Shown: piece by piece, positions 1 through 8,012 of the stretch
How positions within the stretch are numbered: position 1 is the first letter of the stretch
Layout: each line of letters opens with the position of its first letter
Source: Psychrobacter sp.
GTDB taxonomy: Bacteria; Pseudomonadota; Gammaproteobacteria; Pseudomonadales; Moraxellaceae
Assembly (NCBI GenBank): GCA_012270355.1
Contig: JAAXIL010000241.1
Coordinates: 1 to 22,630, forward strand
Length of the DNA stretch: 22,630 nt
Direction of reading: 5' to 3'
Notes under the pieces: generated by a model
Seen by the model: the letters and a program-made list of their open reading frames with translations, nothing else
The model's database searches: none
What the model was told of the DNA's origin: nothing
Position numbers and translations under genes: made by a program

Positions 1-2
1 GC

Positions 3-644
3 TTACTTAGAGTAAAGCTCAACAATCAAACTTTCGTTGATTTCAGCAGGCAAATCAATACGATCCGGTGCTTGCTTAAATGTACCCTGCATTTTGCTAT
101 GATCAACATCAAGCCACTCAGGGATACCACGTTGTGTTGCTAATTCAATGGCGTTTTTGATACGAAGTTGCTCTTTAGATTTCTCATAAACAGCAATAAC
201 GTCGCCATCTTGCACTTGAATCGAAGGAATATTTACCCGAACAAATTCATCACGTCCAGCTTTTTTGACCATGATAGACCGATGGCTAACCAACTGACGT
301 GCTTCTGCACGAGTTGAACCAAAGCCCATGCGATAAACAACGTTGTCCAAGCGACGCTCAAGCATAACGAGCAAGTTTTCCCCTGTCGCACCACGCATAC
401 GAGCTGCTTCTTTATAGTAATTAGCAAATTGACGTTCCAACACGCCATACATACGCTTCACTTTTTGCTTTTCACGCAACTGCAATGCATATTCAGACGT
501 TTTGTTACGGCTATTACCATGTTGACCAGGCACACGCCCAGCCTTTTTCGTTTTGACATCAAACGGCTTAACACCAGACTTTAGTTGTAAGTCTGTGCCT
601 TCACGCCGAGACAATTTGAGTTTTGGACCAATATAACGGGCCAT
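3..644 (-). CDS. rpsD: 30S ribosomal protein S4
   Basis: Primary 16S rRNA-binding protein of the small subunit; in enterobacteria it also represses translation of the alpha operon. The 213 residues begin [16 protein letters not shown] and contain the S4 RNA-binding domain in the middle (around residues 100-165, with the [19 protein letters not shown] stretch typical of the family). Length is close to the usual 205-210. The ATG is preceded by GGAG at 8 bases, so the start is secure. It follows rpsK after an unusually long 310-base gap, suggesting that it may be expressed or controlled partly on its own. rpoA and rplQ are expected downstream, outside the window. Confidence 0.98.
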   Translation of the reverse strand: MARYIGPKLKLSRREGTDLQLKSGVKPFDVKTKKAGRVPGQHGNSRNKTSEYALQLREKQKVKRMYGVLERQFANYYKEAARMRGATGENLLVMLERRLDNVVYRMGFGSTRAEARQLVSHRSIMVKKAGRDEFVRVNIPSIQVQDGDVIAVYEKSKEQLRIKNAIELATQRGIPEWLDVDHSKMQGTFKQAPDRIDLPAEINESLIVELYSK

Positions 645-954
645 GAGTGAGTCTCCAGTATCAAATTAAGCAAATTCTGAAGTTCTACAATCTGCATACA
701 TTCAAACTATATTGAAAGTTTGCGAGATTAAAACGACTATCAAAAAAATGCTGTATAAAATGCGGGTTTGTTAAAGTTTTAATAACATTAATAACAACGG
801 TTAAATTCGATAAGCTAAACACTACAAAAAGTATTTAATTACTTAATGTTTGAGATGCCATTTAAGTTGTTATCGAAGTAACCTGCCTAAATCGCCGAAT
901 AACAATCGGATTTCAAAATTTTATAAACCTATAAAATAAGAAATCCAATAAAAA
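645..954 (-). other. Long AT-rich intergenic region between rpsK and rpsD
   Basis: No convincing reading frame is present in these 310 bases. On the minus strand there is an interrupted hairpin just after the rpsK stop (about 888-914; arms AAATC/GATTT with inner CGA/TCG) without a following T-run, and a TATACA hexamer at about 753-758 with only a poor -35 partner, TTAAAA, at a 19-base spacing. In most gammaproteobacteria rpsK and rpsD are separated by a few tens of bases, so this spacer could hold a separate promoter or an S4 feedback site. That role is inference only. Confidence 0.35.
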
Positions 955-1347
955 TTATACGCGGCGTTTTTTCGGGGCTCGGCAACCATTGTGTGGAATT
1001 GGGGTCACATCTGAAATGGTATTAATTTTATACCCTAATGCACCCAAAGCTCTTACCGCAGACTCACGCCCAGGTCCTGGTCCTTTGACCAAAACATCGA
1101 CATTTTTTACGCCATACTGTTCTTGTGCAGCTTTGCCTGCAACTTCAGCAGCCACCTGAGCGGCGAATGGCGTAGATTTACGAGATCCACGGAAGCCTTG
1201 TCCACCAGCGGTGGCCCAAGCCAAAGCATTACCTTGACGATCGGTAATGGTAACAATGGTGTTATTAAAAGACGCATGGATATGGGCGATGCCCTCGGAT
1301 ACCGAACGACGAGCCGTTTTTTTGCGAGTACGGGTGTCTTTTGCCAT
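955..1347 (-). CDS. rpsK: 30S ribosomal protein S11
   Basis: Small-subunit platform protein that contacts 16S rRNA near the Shine-Dalgarno/anti-Shine-Dalgarno helix. The 130-residue product has the expected N-terminal basic tail and the signature regions [16 protein letters not shown], the [14 protein letters not shown] segment and the C-terminal [13 protein letters not shown] end. Length matches the family (about 129). A GGAAG Shine-Dalgarno lies 6 bases before the ATG. It is second in the alpha operon after rpsM (64 bases apart). Nothing odd is seen inside the gene; the odd feature is the long gap after it. Confidence 0.98.
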   Translation of the reverse strand: MAKDTRTRKKTARRSVSEGIAHIHASFNNTIVTITDRQGNALAWATAGGQGFRGSRKSTPFAAQVAAEVAGKAAQEQYGVKNVDVLVKGPGPGRESAVRALGALGYKINTISDVTPIPHNGCRAPKKRRV

Positions 1348-1411
1348 CTTTTAGCTTCCTAAGATTAAAGATTAAATAAACTGAAAAATTTAACGCCTAA
1401 AATTAGCGTTT

Positions 1412-1768
1412 CTAACGTTTAATGGAACGACGAGGACCTTTACGGGTACGGGCGTTCGTTTTGGTACGTTGACCATTCACCGGTAGGTTACGACGATGGC
1501 GAATGCCACGATAACTACCTAAGTCAACCAAACGTTTGATATTCATAGATACATCACGACGAAGGTCACCTTCGGTCATGTAGTTACCTACTTCTGCACG
1601 AATGGCATCAAGCTGAGCATCATCTAACTGATTGATTTTGGTTGAAGGTTCAATGTTTACCACTTGCAAAATCTTTTGAGCAGTAGTGCGACCAATACCA
1701 AAAATATAAGTTAGAGAAATGACAGCATGCTTATTATCTGGAATGTTGACACCAGCAATACGAGCCAT
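1412..1768 (-). CDS. rpsM: 30S ribosomal protein S13
   Basis: Head protein of the 30S subunit that forms bridges with the 50S subunit and contacts P-site tRNA through its basic tail. The 118 residues begin [16 protein letters not shown], contain the helix-two-turn-helix motif ([18 protein letters not shown], residues 17-34), and end in the basic [20 protein letters not shown] tail. GGGAG lies 8 bases before the ATG. It is the first gene of the alpha operon and sits directly behind a sigma70-like promoter candidate. Confidence 0.98.
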   Translation of the reverse strand: MARIAGVNIPDNKHAVISLTYIFGIGRTTAQKILQVVNIEPSTKINQLDDAQLDAIRAEVGNYMTEGDLRRDVSMNIKRLVDLGSYRGIRHRRNLPVNGQRTKTNARTRKGPRRSIKR

Positions 1769-1802
1769 GATTTATTCTCCCACTGGAAAAAGCAAGAGGC
1801 GG

Positions 1803-1831
1803 ATGATAGCTCATCCACCAAGAAAATGCAA
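1803..1831 (-). promoter_or_regulatory. Candidate alpha-operon promoter
   Basis: On the minus strand TTGCAT (1831-1826) is followed after 17 bases by TATCAT (1808-1803), a 5/6 match to the sigma70 -10 box. Transcription would start near 1796, leaving a leader of only about 28 bases before rpsM, too short for a large S4-binding pseudoknot such as the one in E. coli. The -10 overlaps a short inverted repeat (GGATGA/TCATCC). Between rpmJ and this promoter there is also an 8-base-arm hairpin (1861-1877, ACTGATTT/AAATCAGT) without a T-run. Confidence 0.5.
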
Positions 1832-1887
1832 CAAAAAATTAATTTTATTGTTTTTAAAGCACTGATTTTAAATCAGTAAAACACAAA

Positions 1888-2004
1888 CTAACCTTGACGT
1901 TGCTTATGACGTGGCTCACTGCTACAAATAACATGAACCTTGCCCTTGCGGCGAATTACTTTACAGTTACCGCAAATTGGTTTAACTGAAGCCTGAACTT
2001 TCAT
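1888..2004 (-). CDS. rpmJ: 50S ribosomal protein L36
   Basis: Smallest large-subunit protein, 38 residues, beginning [20 protein letters not shown]. It is of the zinc-binding (C+) type: the Cys residues at 11, 14 and 27 and the His at 32 form the expected ribbon. An AAGGAG Shine-Dalgarno lies 6 bases upstream of the ATG. It is the last gene of the spc operon, after secY and before the alpha promoter, which is its standard place in gammaproteobacteria. Confidence 0.97.
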   Translation of the reverse strand: MKVQASVKPICGNCKVIRRKGKVHVICSSEPRHKQRQG

Positions 2005-2066
2005 GGCTTACTCCTTAAATCCGTGAATAGTAATTGCCGATGACCCAACACCGACACGCATAAAAC

Positions 2067-3419
2067 TTATCTGTTAATGGCATTTGCCGGCTGAATCAGC
2101 GTTTGGTCATGATATTGATGCGTCATAAGATGAGCTTGCAACTGCGAAATAAAGTCCATGACCACCACAACCATAATCAGTAACGACGTACCCCCTAAAT
2201 GGAACGGGATACCATAAGACGATTGAATGAGCATTGGCATCAAACAGATCACCGTCATATAAATCGCCCCAATAAAAGTCAATCGATTTAAGACGTGATC
2301 TAAGTAACGCTGAGTTTGTAAACCGGGTCTAATACCAGGAATATAAGCCCCACTCCGTTTTAGATTTTCTGCCACTTCTCGAGGACTAAATACCAATGCC
2401 GTATAAAAGTAGCAGAAGAAAATAATCATGCCACCAAACAACATCAAATACAACGGCTGTCCAGGCGACAATAGCAACGACACGGTTTGCATAAACTGTT
2501 GCCATGCACTCGGATCAGTGGAATTACCGACCCACTGTCCTAAACTGGCAGGAAACATCAATAATGCACTGGCAAAAATCGCTGGAATGACGCCTGCCAT
2601 GTTAATTTTTAAGGGCAAATGCGACTGCTGATCGGCATAAATCTTTCTACCCTGCTGTTGCTTTTGGGCATAATTTACCGGGATACGGCGTTGTGCACGT
2701 TCGATATAAACAATAGCTGCGGTCACTGCCACGCCTAAAATGGCAAAGATGAGCAACATGATTAAATCTTGCGAATCATTCTTCACCATTTCAACAGACT
2801 GAGCGAACATACTGGGAACACTTGCCACGATACTGGCAAAAATCAACATCGATATGCCATTACCGACGCCACGTTCGGTAATCTGCTCCCCTAGCCACAT
2901 CAAGAACATCGCACCCGCCACCAACGAAGTGACTGCAGGAATGTAGAACGTCAATCCTGTGGATAAAGTAATACCCTGACTGAGCAGTCCTGTGCACATG
3001 AACAAGGCTTGCACAAATGCCAAAGCCAATGTGCCTTGGCGCGTATACTTATTCAGTTGTCGTCTGCCGGATTCGCCTTCTTTTTTTAAGGCTTCTAACG
3101 AAGGTACGACTGCCGACATCATTTGCACAATAATTGATGCCGAAATATACGGCATGATACCCAGTGCCATGATAGACATACGTTCTAAAGCACCGCCCGA
3201 GAACATGTTAAACATGCTCAAGATGGTGCCTTCATTTCGCTCAAATAACTCAGCTAGGCTAATTGGATTAATGCCAGGAACGGGAATATGCGATCCAAGG
3301 CGATAAACCACCAACGCCCCCATCAAAAACAATAACCGCTGCCATAACTCATCATACTTACGAATGAAGGTTAATGGATTAAGTGGTATTGCAGCAGTGG
3401 ATGAGGACGATTTGGCCAT
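2067..3419 (-). CDS. secY: Preprotein translocase subunit SecY
   Basis: Channel-forming subunit of the SecYEG translocon in the inner membrane; it moves unfolded preproteins driven by SecA and inserts membrane proteins. The 450 residues (family about 440) contain about ten hydrophobic segments, the first near residues 28-45, with the periplasmic plug region (GSHIPVPGINP) just after it. The cytoplasmic loop IERAQRRIPVNYAQKQQQGRK (about residues 239-259) and the basic RPGLQTQRYLDHVLNRLT loop are family signatures for ribosome and SecA binding. It lies between rplO and rpmJ in the spc operon, as is usual. The Shine-Dalgarno is weak (AGG at 10 bases). Confidence 0.98.
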   Translation of the reverse strand: MAKSSSSTAAIPLNPLTFIRKYDELWQRLLFLMGALVVYRLGSHIPVPGINPISLAELFERNEGTILSMFNMFSGGALERMSIMALGIMPYISASIIVQMMSAVVPSLEALKKEGESGRRQLNKYTRQGTLALAFVQALFMCTGLLSQGITLSTGLTFYIPAVTSLVAGAMFLMWLGEQITERGVGNGISMLIFASIVASVPSMFAQSVEMVKNDSQDLIMLLIFAILGVAVTAAIVYIERAQRRIPVNYAQKQQQGRKIYADQQSHLPLKINMAGVIPAIFASALLMFPASLGQWVGNSTDPSAWQQFMQTVSLLLSPGQPLYLMLFGGMIIFFCYFYTALVFSPREVAENLKRSGAYIPGIRPGLQTQRYLDHVLNRLTFIGAIYMTVICLMPMLIQSSYGIPFHLGGTSLLIMVVVVMDFISQLQAHLMTHQYHDQTLIQPANAINR

Positions 3420-3439
3420 AAGAATTACCTAACTGATCA

Positions 3440-3472
3440 ATTTTGATAATCATAAAACAATTGTATCAAAAT
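3440..3472 (-). other. Hairpin upstream of secY
   Basis: Perfect 9-base arms ATTTTGATA and TATCAAAAT are separated by 15 bases, in the 120-base gap between rplO and secY and ending about 20 bases before the secY start codon. No T-run follows on the minus strand, so it does not look like a terminator. It could shape secY translation or mRNA processing; that is inference. Confidence 0.35.
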
Positions 3473-3539
3473 CTCAGATTACAAGGACTACGCAACATAT
3501 AACATGCTACATAACCCTTTTTTATTCTAACTATGTACA

Positions 3540-4040
3540 TTATGCATCACTTGTTTGATCAGCATTAGCGGTAACACTGGCTTGCTGATTGGTTTGTTCA
3601 GTTTCAACAACCTTGCCACCAGCAGCTTCAATAGCAGCTTTCGCCCCTTTAGTCACTTTAACGTCTTCAAAGGTATATGCTTTCGTCACGTCACCCGACA
3701 GAATAACGCGAGCACGCTTCATGTCATTGCGGATAATATTAGCATCTTTCAGGGTTTGTAGATTAACCACATCGCCTTCGATTTTATTTAGCTCTGACAA
3801 TCTGACTTCGGCAGTCGTCATTGCCTTTTTGCTGGTAAAACCGAACTTAGGAAGGCGACGGTATAAAGGCATTTGTCCACCTTCAAACCCGCTACGAATG
3901 CTAGAGCCCGTACGAGACTTTTGTCCTTTAACACCACGTCCACCCGTTTTGCCCAAGCCTGAGCCAATACCACGTCCACGACGCTGTGCTGTTTTTTTTG
4001 CACCTGGTGCCGGTGATAATTCGTTTAATTTAAGTCCCAT
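3540..4040 (-). CDS. rplO: 50S ribosomal protein L15, with C-terminal extension
   Basis: Large-subunit assembly protein bound to 23S rRNA. The N-terminal part is typical: [16 protein letters not shown], then the Gly/Arg-rich [20 protein letters not shown] region (about residues 21-40) and the [17 protein letters not shown] motif. At 166 residues it is about 20 longer than the usual 144-146; the extra C-terminal residues after about 145 are rich in Gln, Thr, Ala, Asn and Asp, and lack the basic character of most ribosomal tails. The ATG overlaps the rpmD stop (TAATG) and has GGAGG within the end of rpmD, so the genes are translationally coupled. Confidence 0.97.
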   Translation of the reverse strand: MGLKLNELSPAPGAKKTAQRRGRGIGSGLGKTGGRGVKGQKSRTGSSIRSGFEGGQMPLYRRLPKFGFTSKKAMTTAEVRLSELNKIEGDVVNLQTLKDANIIRNDMKRARVILSGDVTKAYTFEDVKVTKGAKAAIEAAGGKVVETEQTNQQASVTANADQTSDA

Positions 4041-4222
4041 TACGCTTCCTCCACCTTAACCATGTAGTTGATACGATTGACCATACCACGAGTTGATGGG
4101 GTATCTTCTACTTCAACCGTGTGACCAATGCGACGTAGCCCAAGACCTTTCAAGCACGCTTTATGGCTTTTTAGCCGATGAGCACCTGATTTAGTCTGTG
4201 TCACTTTCATTCGACCACTCAT
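4040..4222 (-). CDS. rpmD: 50S ribosomal protein L30
   Basis: Small large-subunit protein of 60 residues, with the L30 ferredoxin-like fold signature: [33 protein letters not shown] spread over residues 6-38, split here only for reference. Length agrees with the family (58-61). GGAG lies 7 bases before the ATG. It follows rpsE by 10 bases and overlaps the start of rplO by one base (TAATG). Confidence 0.96.
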   Translation of the reverse strand: MSGRMKVTQTKSGAHRLKSHKACLKGLGLRRIGHTVEVEDTPSTRGMVNRINYMVKVEEA

Positions 4223-4232
4223 AACAATGCTC

Positions 4233-4730
4233 CTAGCCTAAAATTTCTTCGATGGATTTGCCACGTTTTTGGGCAATCATTTCTGGTGATGACATATCAC
4301 GCAACCCATTAAAAGTTGCTTGTACAACGTTAGCTGGGTTGGTTGAGCCATAGCACTTTGCAAGTACGTCTTCAACGCCTGCAACTTCTAATACGGCACG
4401 CATCGCACCGCCAGCAATAACGCCGGTACCTTCTGAGGCGGGTTGCATGTAAACTTTACTTGCACCATGGCGAGCGTTAATAGGATGCTGTAAGGTTGCC
4501 CCTTTAAGGTCAACCGTAATCATATTTCGTTTGGCAGCTTCTAATGCCTTTTGGATAGCCGCTGGCACTTCACGTGCTTTACCACGTCCAAAACCAACAC
4601 GACCATTGCCATCACCCACGACTGTGAGTGCGGTAAATGAAAAGATGCGACCACCTTTAACCACTTTTGATACTCGGTCAACGGATACCAATTTTTCTAC
4701 CAAGCCATCTGATTGTTCAACTTTAGCCAT
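4233..4730 (-). CDS. rpsE: 30S ribosomal protein S5
   Basis: Small-subunit body protein important for decoding fidelity and mRNA unwinding at the entry channel. The 165 residues carry the N-terminal double-stranded-RNA-binding-like domain ([20 protein letters not shown], residues 18-37, then [20 protein letters not shown]) and the C-terminal domain with GSTNPANVV. Length matches the family (about 166). GGAG lies 8 bases before the ATG and it follows rplR by two bases. Nothing unusual is seen. Confidence 0.98.
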   Translation of the reverse strand: MAKVEQSDGLVEKLVSVDRVSKVVKGGRIFSFTALTVVGDGNGRVGFGRGKAREVPAAIQKALEAAKRNMITVDLKGATLQHPINARHGASKVYMQPASEGTGVIAGGAMRAVLEVAGVEDVLAKCYGSTNPANVVQATFNGLRDMSSPEMIAQKRGKSIEEILG

Positions 4731-4732
4731 GA

Positions 4733-5083
4733 TTAAAACTCCAATCCATTTTCACGAGCGGCTTCCGCCAATGCTTTGACCCGACCATGGTATTTAAAAC
4801 CACTGCGATCAAAAGCAACCTTAGTGATGCCAGCTTCTTTACCACGCTTAGCAATCAATTCACCCACAGCAGTGGCGGCATCAATATTACCAGTTTTACC
4901 AGAACGCAAGGAATCATCCAAGGTTGAGGCTTGAGTAATCACTTCACCACCTGTTGGCGAAATAATTTGGGCATAAATATGACGGGGGGTGCGATTCACT
5001 GTTAGGCGATGCACACCCAAATGACGAATATGAGCCCGAGTCTTTTTTGCTCGACGTATGCGAGCTGATTTTTTATCAAACAT
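4733..5083 (-). CDS. rplR: 50S ribosomal protein L18
   Basis: 5S rRNA-binding protein of the central protuberance, acting with L5 and L25. The 116 residues start [20 protein letters not shown], with the typical basic N-terminus, and end with the conserved [25 protein letters not shown] segment (spanning residues 92-116). Length is standard (116-117). The ATG is preceded by AAGG at about 9 bases. It lies 11 bases after rplF and 2 bases before rpsE. Confidence 0.97.
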   Translation of the reverse strand: MFDKKSARIRRAKKTRAHIRHLGVHRLTVNRTPRHIYAQIISPTGGEVITQASTLDDSLRSGKTGNIDAATAVGELIAKRGKEAGITKVAFDRSGFKYHGRVKALAEAARENGLEF

Positions 5084-5094
5084 CTCATTTCACC

Positions 5095-5628
5095 TTATTT
5101 TTTCTTAGCTTCTTTACGAGCAACATATTCATCGCTATAGCGAATACCTTTACCTTTATAAGGCTCTGGCGGACGATAGCCACGAATGTTTGCCGCTGCT
5201 TGACCTAACTTTTGCTTATCGCTTGATTTCAACACGATTTCAGTTTGGCTAGGTGTTTCAGCAGACACCCCTTCAGGTAGAATATACTCTACAGGATGCG
5301 AATAGCCGACATTTAAGGTCAGTTTGTTACCCGCCACTTGGGCACGATAACCAACACCAATGAGCTGCAAGCGTTTCTCAAATCCTTCGGTCACACCCTG
5401 TACCAAATTATTAAGCAGTGAACGCACCGTACCAGTGTGCATCCACGCCTCTTTGGTATCACTTACGGGTGACACAATGATTTGATCATCTTCTTGTTTA
5501 AGCTCGACCAAATCATGCAGGTGCAGAGACATTGTCCCCTGCTTACCTTTCACTTCGACCTGCTGACCGTTCAAAGTAACGCTAGTACCTTGCGGTAAGG
5601 TTACTGGGGCTTTAGCCACACGAGACAT
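5095..5628 (-). CDS. rplF: 50S ribosomal protein L6
   Basis: Large-subunit protein near the factor-binding site, composed of two similar L6 domains. The 177 residues start [20 protein letters not shown] and end with the family signature [20 protein letters not shown] followed by a Lys-rich tail. Length matches (177 in E. coli). AAGGA lies 7 bases before the ATG. It is separated from upstream rpsH by a 189-base gap that holds an intrinsic terminator-like hairpin and possible promoter hexamers, so its transcription may be partly independent of the upstream genes. Confidence 0.98.
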   Translation of the reverse strand: MSRVAKAPVTLPQGTSVTLNGQQVEVKGKQGTMSLHLHDLVELKQEDDQIIVSPVSDTKEAWMHTGTVRSLLNNLVQGVTEGFEKRLQLIGVGYRAQVAGNKLTLNVGYSHPVEYILPEGVSAETPSQTEIVLKSSDKQKLGQAAANIRGYRPPEPYKGKGIRYSDEYVARKEAKKK

Positions 5629-5672
5629 AGGAAAATCCTTAAGAAAATTGATCTTTCGTTTTACATAGCTGT

Positions 5673-5715
5673 GCTATAAATAACTGAGAATAGCTAACCA
5701 ATAGCGATTAACCAA
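5673..5715 (-). promoter_or_regulatory. Candidate internal promoter upstream of rplF
   Basis: On the minus strand two overlapping candidates each have TTGGTT as -35 and a 17-base spacer: TTGGTT at 5715-5710 with TATTCT at 5692-5687, and TTGGTT at 5701-5696 with TATAGC at 5678-5673. Each -10 is only a 4/6 match. Position supports the idea, because they lie immediately downstream of the terminator-like hairpin at 5741-5770 and upstream of rplF. Confidence 0.3.
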
Positions 5716-5740
5716 AAAGCAATGATAGCGACAGCTTACT

Positions 5741-5770
5741 AAAAAATTAACAGGCAAGTTGCCTGTTAAT
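5741..5770 (-). terminator. Intrinsic-terminator-like hairpin inside the spc operon
   Basis: On the minus strand the arms ATTAACAGGCAA and TTGCCTGTTAAT (12 bases each, perfect) flank a single C; with a realistic five-base loop the stem is 10 base pairs with a GC-containing core. It is followed directly by six T residues (5746-5741). This is a classic Rho-independent terminator shape oriented to act on transcripts coming from rpsH and stopping before rplF. Whether it terminates, attenuates or is bypassed cannot be told from sequence. Confidence 0.75.
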
Positions 5771-5817
5771 CCAATAAACATTCAGTGTTAAATACTCAAT
5801 GATAAAAAGGCAAAGAT

Positions 5818-6216
5818 TTATGCAACAAAAGCAATAATTTCGCCACCAATACCTTTTTCACGGGCAACACGATCACTCATGATACCCTGACTGGTTGACA
5901 CAATAGTGACACCCAAACCTTGGCGTACCATAGGAATTTCATCTTTGCCACGATATTGACGCAATCCAGGACGGCTATAACGCTTCAATAATTCAATGAC
6001 AGGCTTGCCGTTGAAATATTTAAGCTCAATATCAAGCTCCGCCTTACCACCATCTAATTCATTAACAGAAGCTGAGGTTAAATAACCCTCGTTCACTAAT
6101 AAATCAGCAATAGACTTACGTAACTTAGAATTTGGCATGGTCACATTCACTTTATGTGCCATTTGGGCATTACGAATGCGGGTTAGCATGTCCGCAACGG
6201 TATCTTGCATACTCAT
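5818..6216 (-). CDS. rpsH: 30S ribosomal protein S8
   Basis: Primary 16S rRNA-binding protein (helix 21) and, in E. coli, translational repressor of the spc operon. The 132 residues start [18 protein letters not shown] and end with the family signature [20 protein letters not shown] plus the GGEIIAFVA end. Length is standard (130-132). GGGGA lies about 6 bases before the ATG. It follows rpsN by 11 bases and precedes the terminator-like hairpin in the gap to rplF. Confidence 0.98.
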   Translation of the reverse strand: MSMQDTVADMLTRIRNAQMAHKVNVTMPNSKLRKSIADLLVNEGYLTSASVNELDGGKAELDIELKYFNGKPVIELLKRYSRPGLRQYRGKDEIPMVRQGLGVTIVSTSQGIMSDRVAREKGIGGEIIAFVA

Positions 6217-6227
6217 ATCTTATCCCC

Positions 6228-6533
6228 TTACCAGCTTGCCTTGCGAACGCCTGGCACATCGCCTTGCATGACACGTTCACGCACCATGTTACGCGATAAA
6301 CCAAATTTACGAAAATAACCATGTGGTCTGCCTGTAATAGCACAGCGATTACGTAAACGTACTGGCGACGAATTGCGAGGTAGCGACTGAAGCTCTAACA
6401 TAGCATCCAAACGCTCTTCATCAGAAGCGTTGACATCACTGATGATTGCTTTTAGGTTCGCTCGTTTCTCGGCATATTTTGCGACCATTTTTTCGCGTTT
6501 TAGTTCGCGATTGATCATACTTTTTTTAGCCAT
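6228..6533 (-). CDS. rpsN: 30S ribosomal protein S14 (zinc-independent type)
   Basis: Head protein of the small subunit. The 101-residue length and absence of the CxxC pairs identify the long, zinc-independent form. Signature segment [19 protein letters not shown] is at residues 63-81 and the C-terminus [11 protein letters not shown] is typical. It lies 14 bases after rplE and 11 bases before rpsH. The Shine-Dalgarno is weak (AGGA at some distance), so expression probably depends on coupling with rplE. Confidence 0.97.
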   Translation of the reverse strand: MAKKSMINRELKREKMVAKYAEKRANLKAIISDVNASDEERLDAMLELQSLPRNSSPVRLRNRCAITGRPHGYFRKFGLSRNMVRERVMQGDVPGVRKASW

Positions 6534-6547
6534 AATCTTGATATGTC

Positions 6548-7084
6548 CTATTTGAATGGGAAACCAAAGGCTTTGAGTAAAGCTCTGCCTTCTTCATCGG
6601 TTCTTGCCGTTGTGGTGATGGTGATATCCAAACCACGCAAGCGATCAATTTTATCGTAATCAATTTCAGGGAATACGATTTGTTCTTTGATGCCCAACGA
6701 ATAGTTACCACGACCATCAAAAGACTTTGGTGAAAAACCGCGGAAATCTCGAATACGTGGGATAGCAATTGAAATCAAGCGATCCAAGAATTCATACATC
6801 CGCTCGCCACGCAACGTCACTTTACAACCAATTGGCCATTCTTCACGGATTTTAAACCCTGCCACTGATTTACGAGCTTTTGTGATGACTGGTTTTTGAC
6901 CAGCAATCGCGGTCATGTCGGCAACCGCACCTTCAAGCAATTTTTTGTCTTGTGAAGCACCGCCGACACCCATATTTAGGGTAACTTTAGTGATTTTTGG
7001 CACTTCCATCACATTTTGCAAATTCAATTCTTGTTGAATTTGTGGTTTGTACGTTTCATTGTACAATTGTTTTAATCTAGCCAT
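6548..7084 (-). CDS. rplE: 50S ribosomal protein L5
   Basis: 5S rRNA-binding protein of the central protuberance that contacts P-site tRNA. The 178 residues contain the family signature near residues 57-73 ([17 protein letters not shown]) and the C-terminal [19 protein letters not shown] region. Length matches (178-179). The start [10 protein letters not shown] is typical. Upstream lies a 141-base gap with a palindromic repeat element separating it from rplX, which is unusual inside a ribosomal-protein operon. Confidence 0.98.
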   Translation of the reverse strand: MARLKQLYNETYKPQIQQELNLQNVMEVPKITKVTLNMGVGGASQDKKLLEGAVADMTAIAGQKPVITKARKSVAGFKIREEWPIGCKVTLRGERMYEFLDRLISIAIPRIRDFRGFSPKSFDGRGNYSLGIKEQIVFPEIDYDKIDRLRGLDITITTTARTDEEGRALLKAFGFPFK

Positions 7085-7108
7085 GAGTTGTATAACCCTA
7101 CTTAACTT

Positions 7109-7214
7109 TATAGCCTGCCCATAATAAGGCGGTTACGTTATTAGACTCACTCGAAATATTATTTATATGTCTTCGCTTGTCTGCCTAGTACTCGCGTTAT
7201 TCTGAATTGGCTAT
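7109..7214. repeat. Interspersed imperfect-palindrome repeat, copy A
   Basis: About 106 bases, between rplX and rplE. It starts TATAGCC and ends GGCTAT; further inside, AATAA and GCG blocks also pair, so the ends form an imperfect stem. The central part (from 7141) aligns without gaps to copy B at 13425 with about 80% identity over 54 bases and, more weakly, to copy C at 19785. No coding capacity is apparent. It is most like a small non-autonomous (MITE-like) or REP-like element; no target-site duplication is obvious. Confidence 0.7.
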
Positions 7215-7225
7215 GTGAACTGTTG

Positions 7226-7543
7226 TTATGCAGTCGCCACCGCTTCACCATTTGAACGATAAACACGCTGTTTATTGCCGTTATCATCCGTTTGGTAAGA
7301 GATACGATCTGCTCTTTGGGTTTGAGCATTGTAAATTGCAACATTAGAAATGTGCAAAAATGCTTCTTGTTTAACAATACCACCTTCAATGCCAAGCATC
7401 TGATTTGGTTTTTTGTGCTTGGTCACTTGGTTAATACCTTCAACCTTGATGCGGTCATTTTTTACGGCAAGAACCGTGCCTTGCTTACCTTTGTCTTTAC
7501 CAGCAATTACAATAACGCTATCGCCTTTACGTAACTTAGCCAT
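7226..7543 (-). CDS. rplX: 50S ribosomal protein L24
   Basis: Assembly-initiator protein of the large subunit, located beside the peptide exit tunnel. The 105 residues contain the KOW motif near the start (GDSVIVIAGKDKGKQGTVL, residues 7-25) and the HKKPNQ and GGIVKQEAFLHISNVA segments. Length is standard (about 104-105). I choose the ATG at 7543 because GAGG is 7 bases upstream; a GTG immediately before it at 7546 would leave only 4 bases. The gap downstream to rplE holds repeat copy A. Confidence 0.97.
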   Translation of the reverse strand: MAKLRKGDSVIVIAGKDKGKQGTVLAVKNDRIKVEGINQVTKHKKPNQMLGIEGGIVKQEAFLHISNVAIYNAQTQRADRISYQTDDNGNKQRVYRSNGEAVATA

Positions 7544-7552
7544 CACTTAACC

Positions 7553-7921
7553 TCACAGTACTTCAGGTGCTAAAGAGACAATCTTCATGAACTGATCACC
7601 ACGTAGCTCACGAGTGACAGGCCCAAAGATACGAGTTGCAATTGGGGCATTGTTTTGGTTTAGCAAAACAGCAGCATTATCGTCAAAGCGCAATACTGAA
7701 CCATCGGGACGACGTACGCCCTTTTTTGTACGCACCACAACTGCATTCATCACGTCGCCTTTTTTTACCCGTCCACGAGGGATGGCTTCTTTGACCGTGA
7801 CTTTAATAATGTCGCCGACTGAGGCGTAACGACGATGAGAACCGCCGAGCACCTTAATACACTGAACACGTCGTGCACCGCTATTGTCTGCAACTTCCAG
7901 ATTGGATTCCGTCTGAATCAT
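7553..7921 (-). CDS. rplN: 50S ribosomal protein L14
   Basis: Large-subunit protein at the subunit interface, contacting 16S rRNA and the silencing factor RsfS in known systems. The start is set at the ATG giving [18 protein letters not shown], with GGAG 7 bases upstream; this gives the standard 122 residues. The reading frame is open a further 48 bases upstream but the extra residues are not part of the family. The signature [21 protein letters not shown] segment lies around residues 68-85. It follows rpsQ by 91 bases and precedes rplX by 9 bases. Confidence 0.97.
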   Translation of the reverse strand: MIQTESNLEVADNSGARRVQCIKVLGGSHRRYASVGDIIKVTVKEAIPRGRVKKGDVMNAVVVRTKKGVRRPDGSVLRFDDNAAVLLNQNNAPIATRIFGPVTRELRGDQFMKIVSLAPEVL

Positions 7922-8012
7922 CGCGTTACTCCAGTTAAGCATCCAAAAGATGATGAATACCAGCCACAAAGGGGGCGTATTCTATCAGCTAAAACACTTG
8001 AATGCAATTAAA

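Noticed and set aside
3589..4059. Plus-strand open frame (156 codons) opposite rplO
   Set aside because: Antisense shadow of L15; the Pro/Arg-rich translation mirrors the Gly-rich L15 N-terminus.
7159..7395. Minus-strand open frame overlapping rplX and repeat copy A
   Set aside because: It is out of frame with rplX and ends in the repeat; no independent evidence of coding.
7922..7969. Upstream extension of rplN beginning MWLVFIIFW
   Set aside because: L14 starts at MIQ with a good Shine-Dalgarno at the correct distance; the hydrophobic extension is not part of the family.
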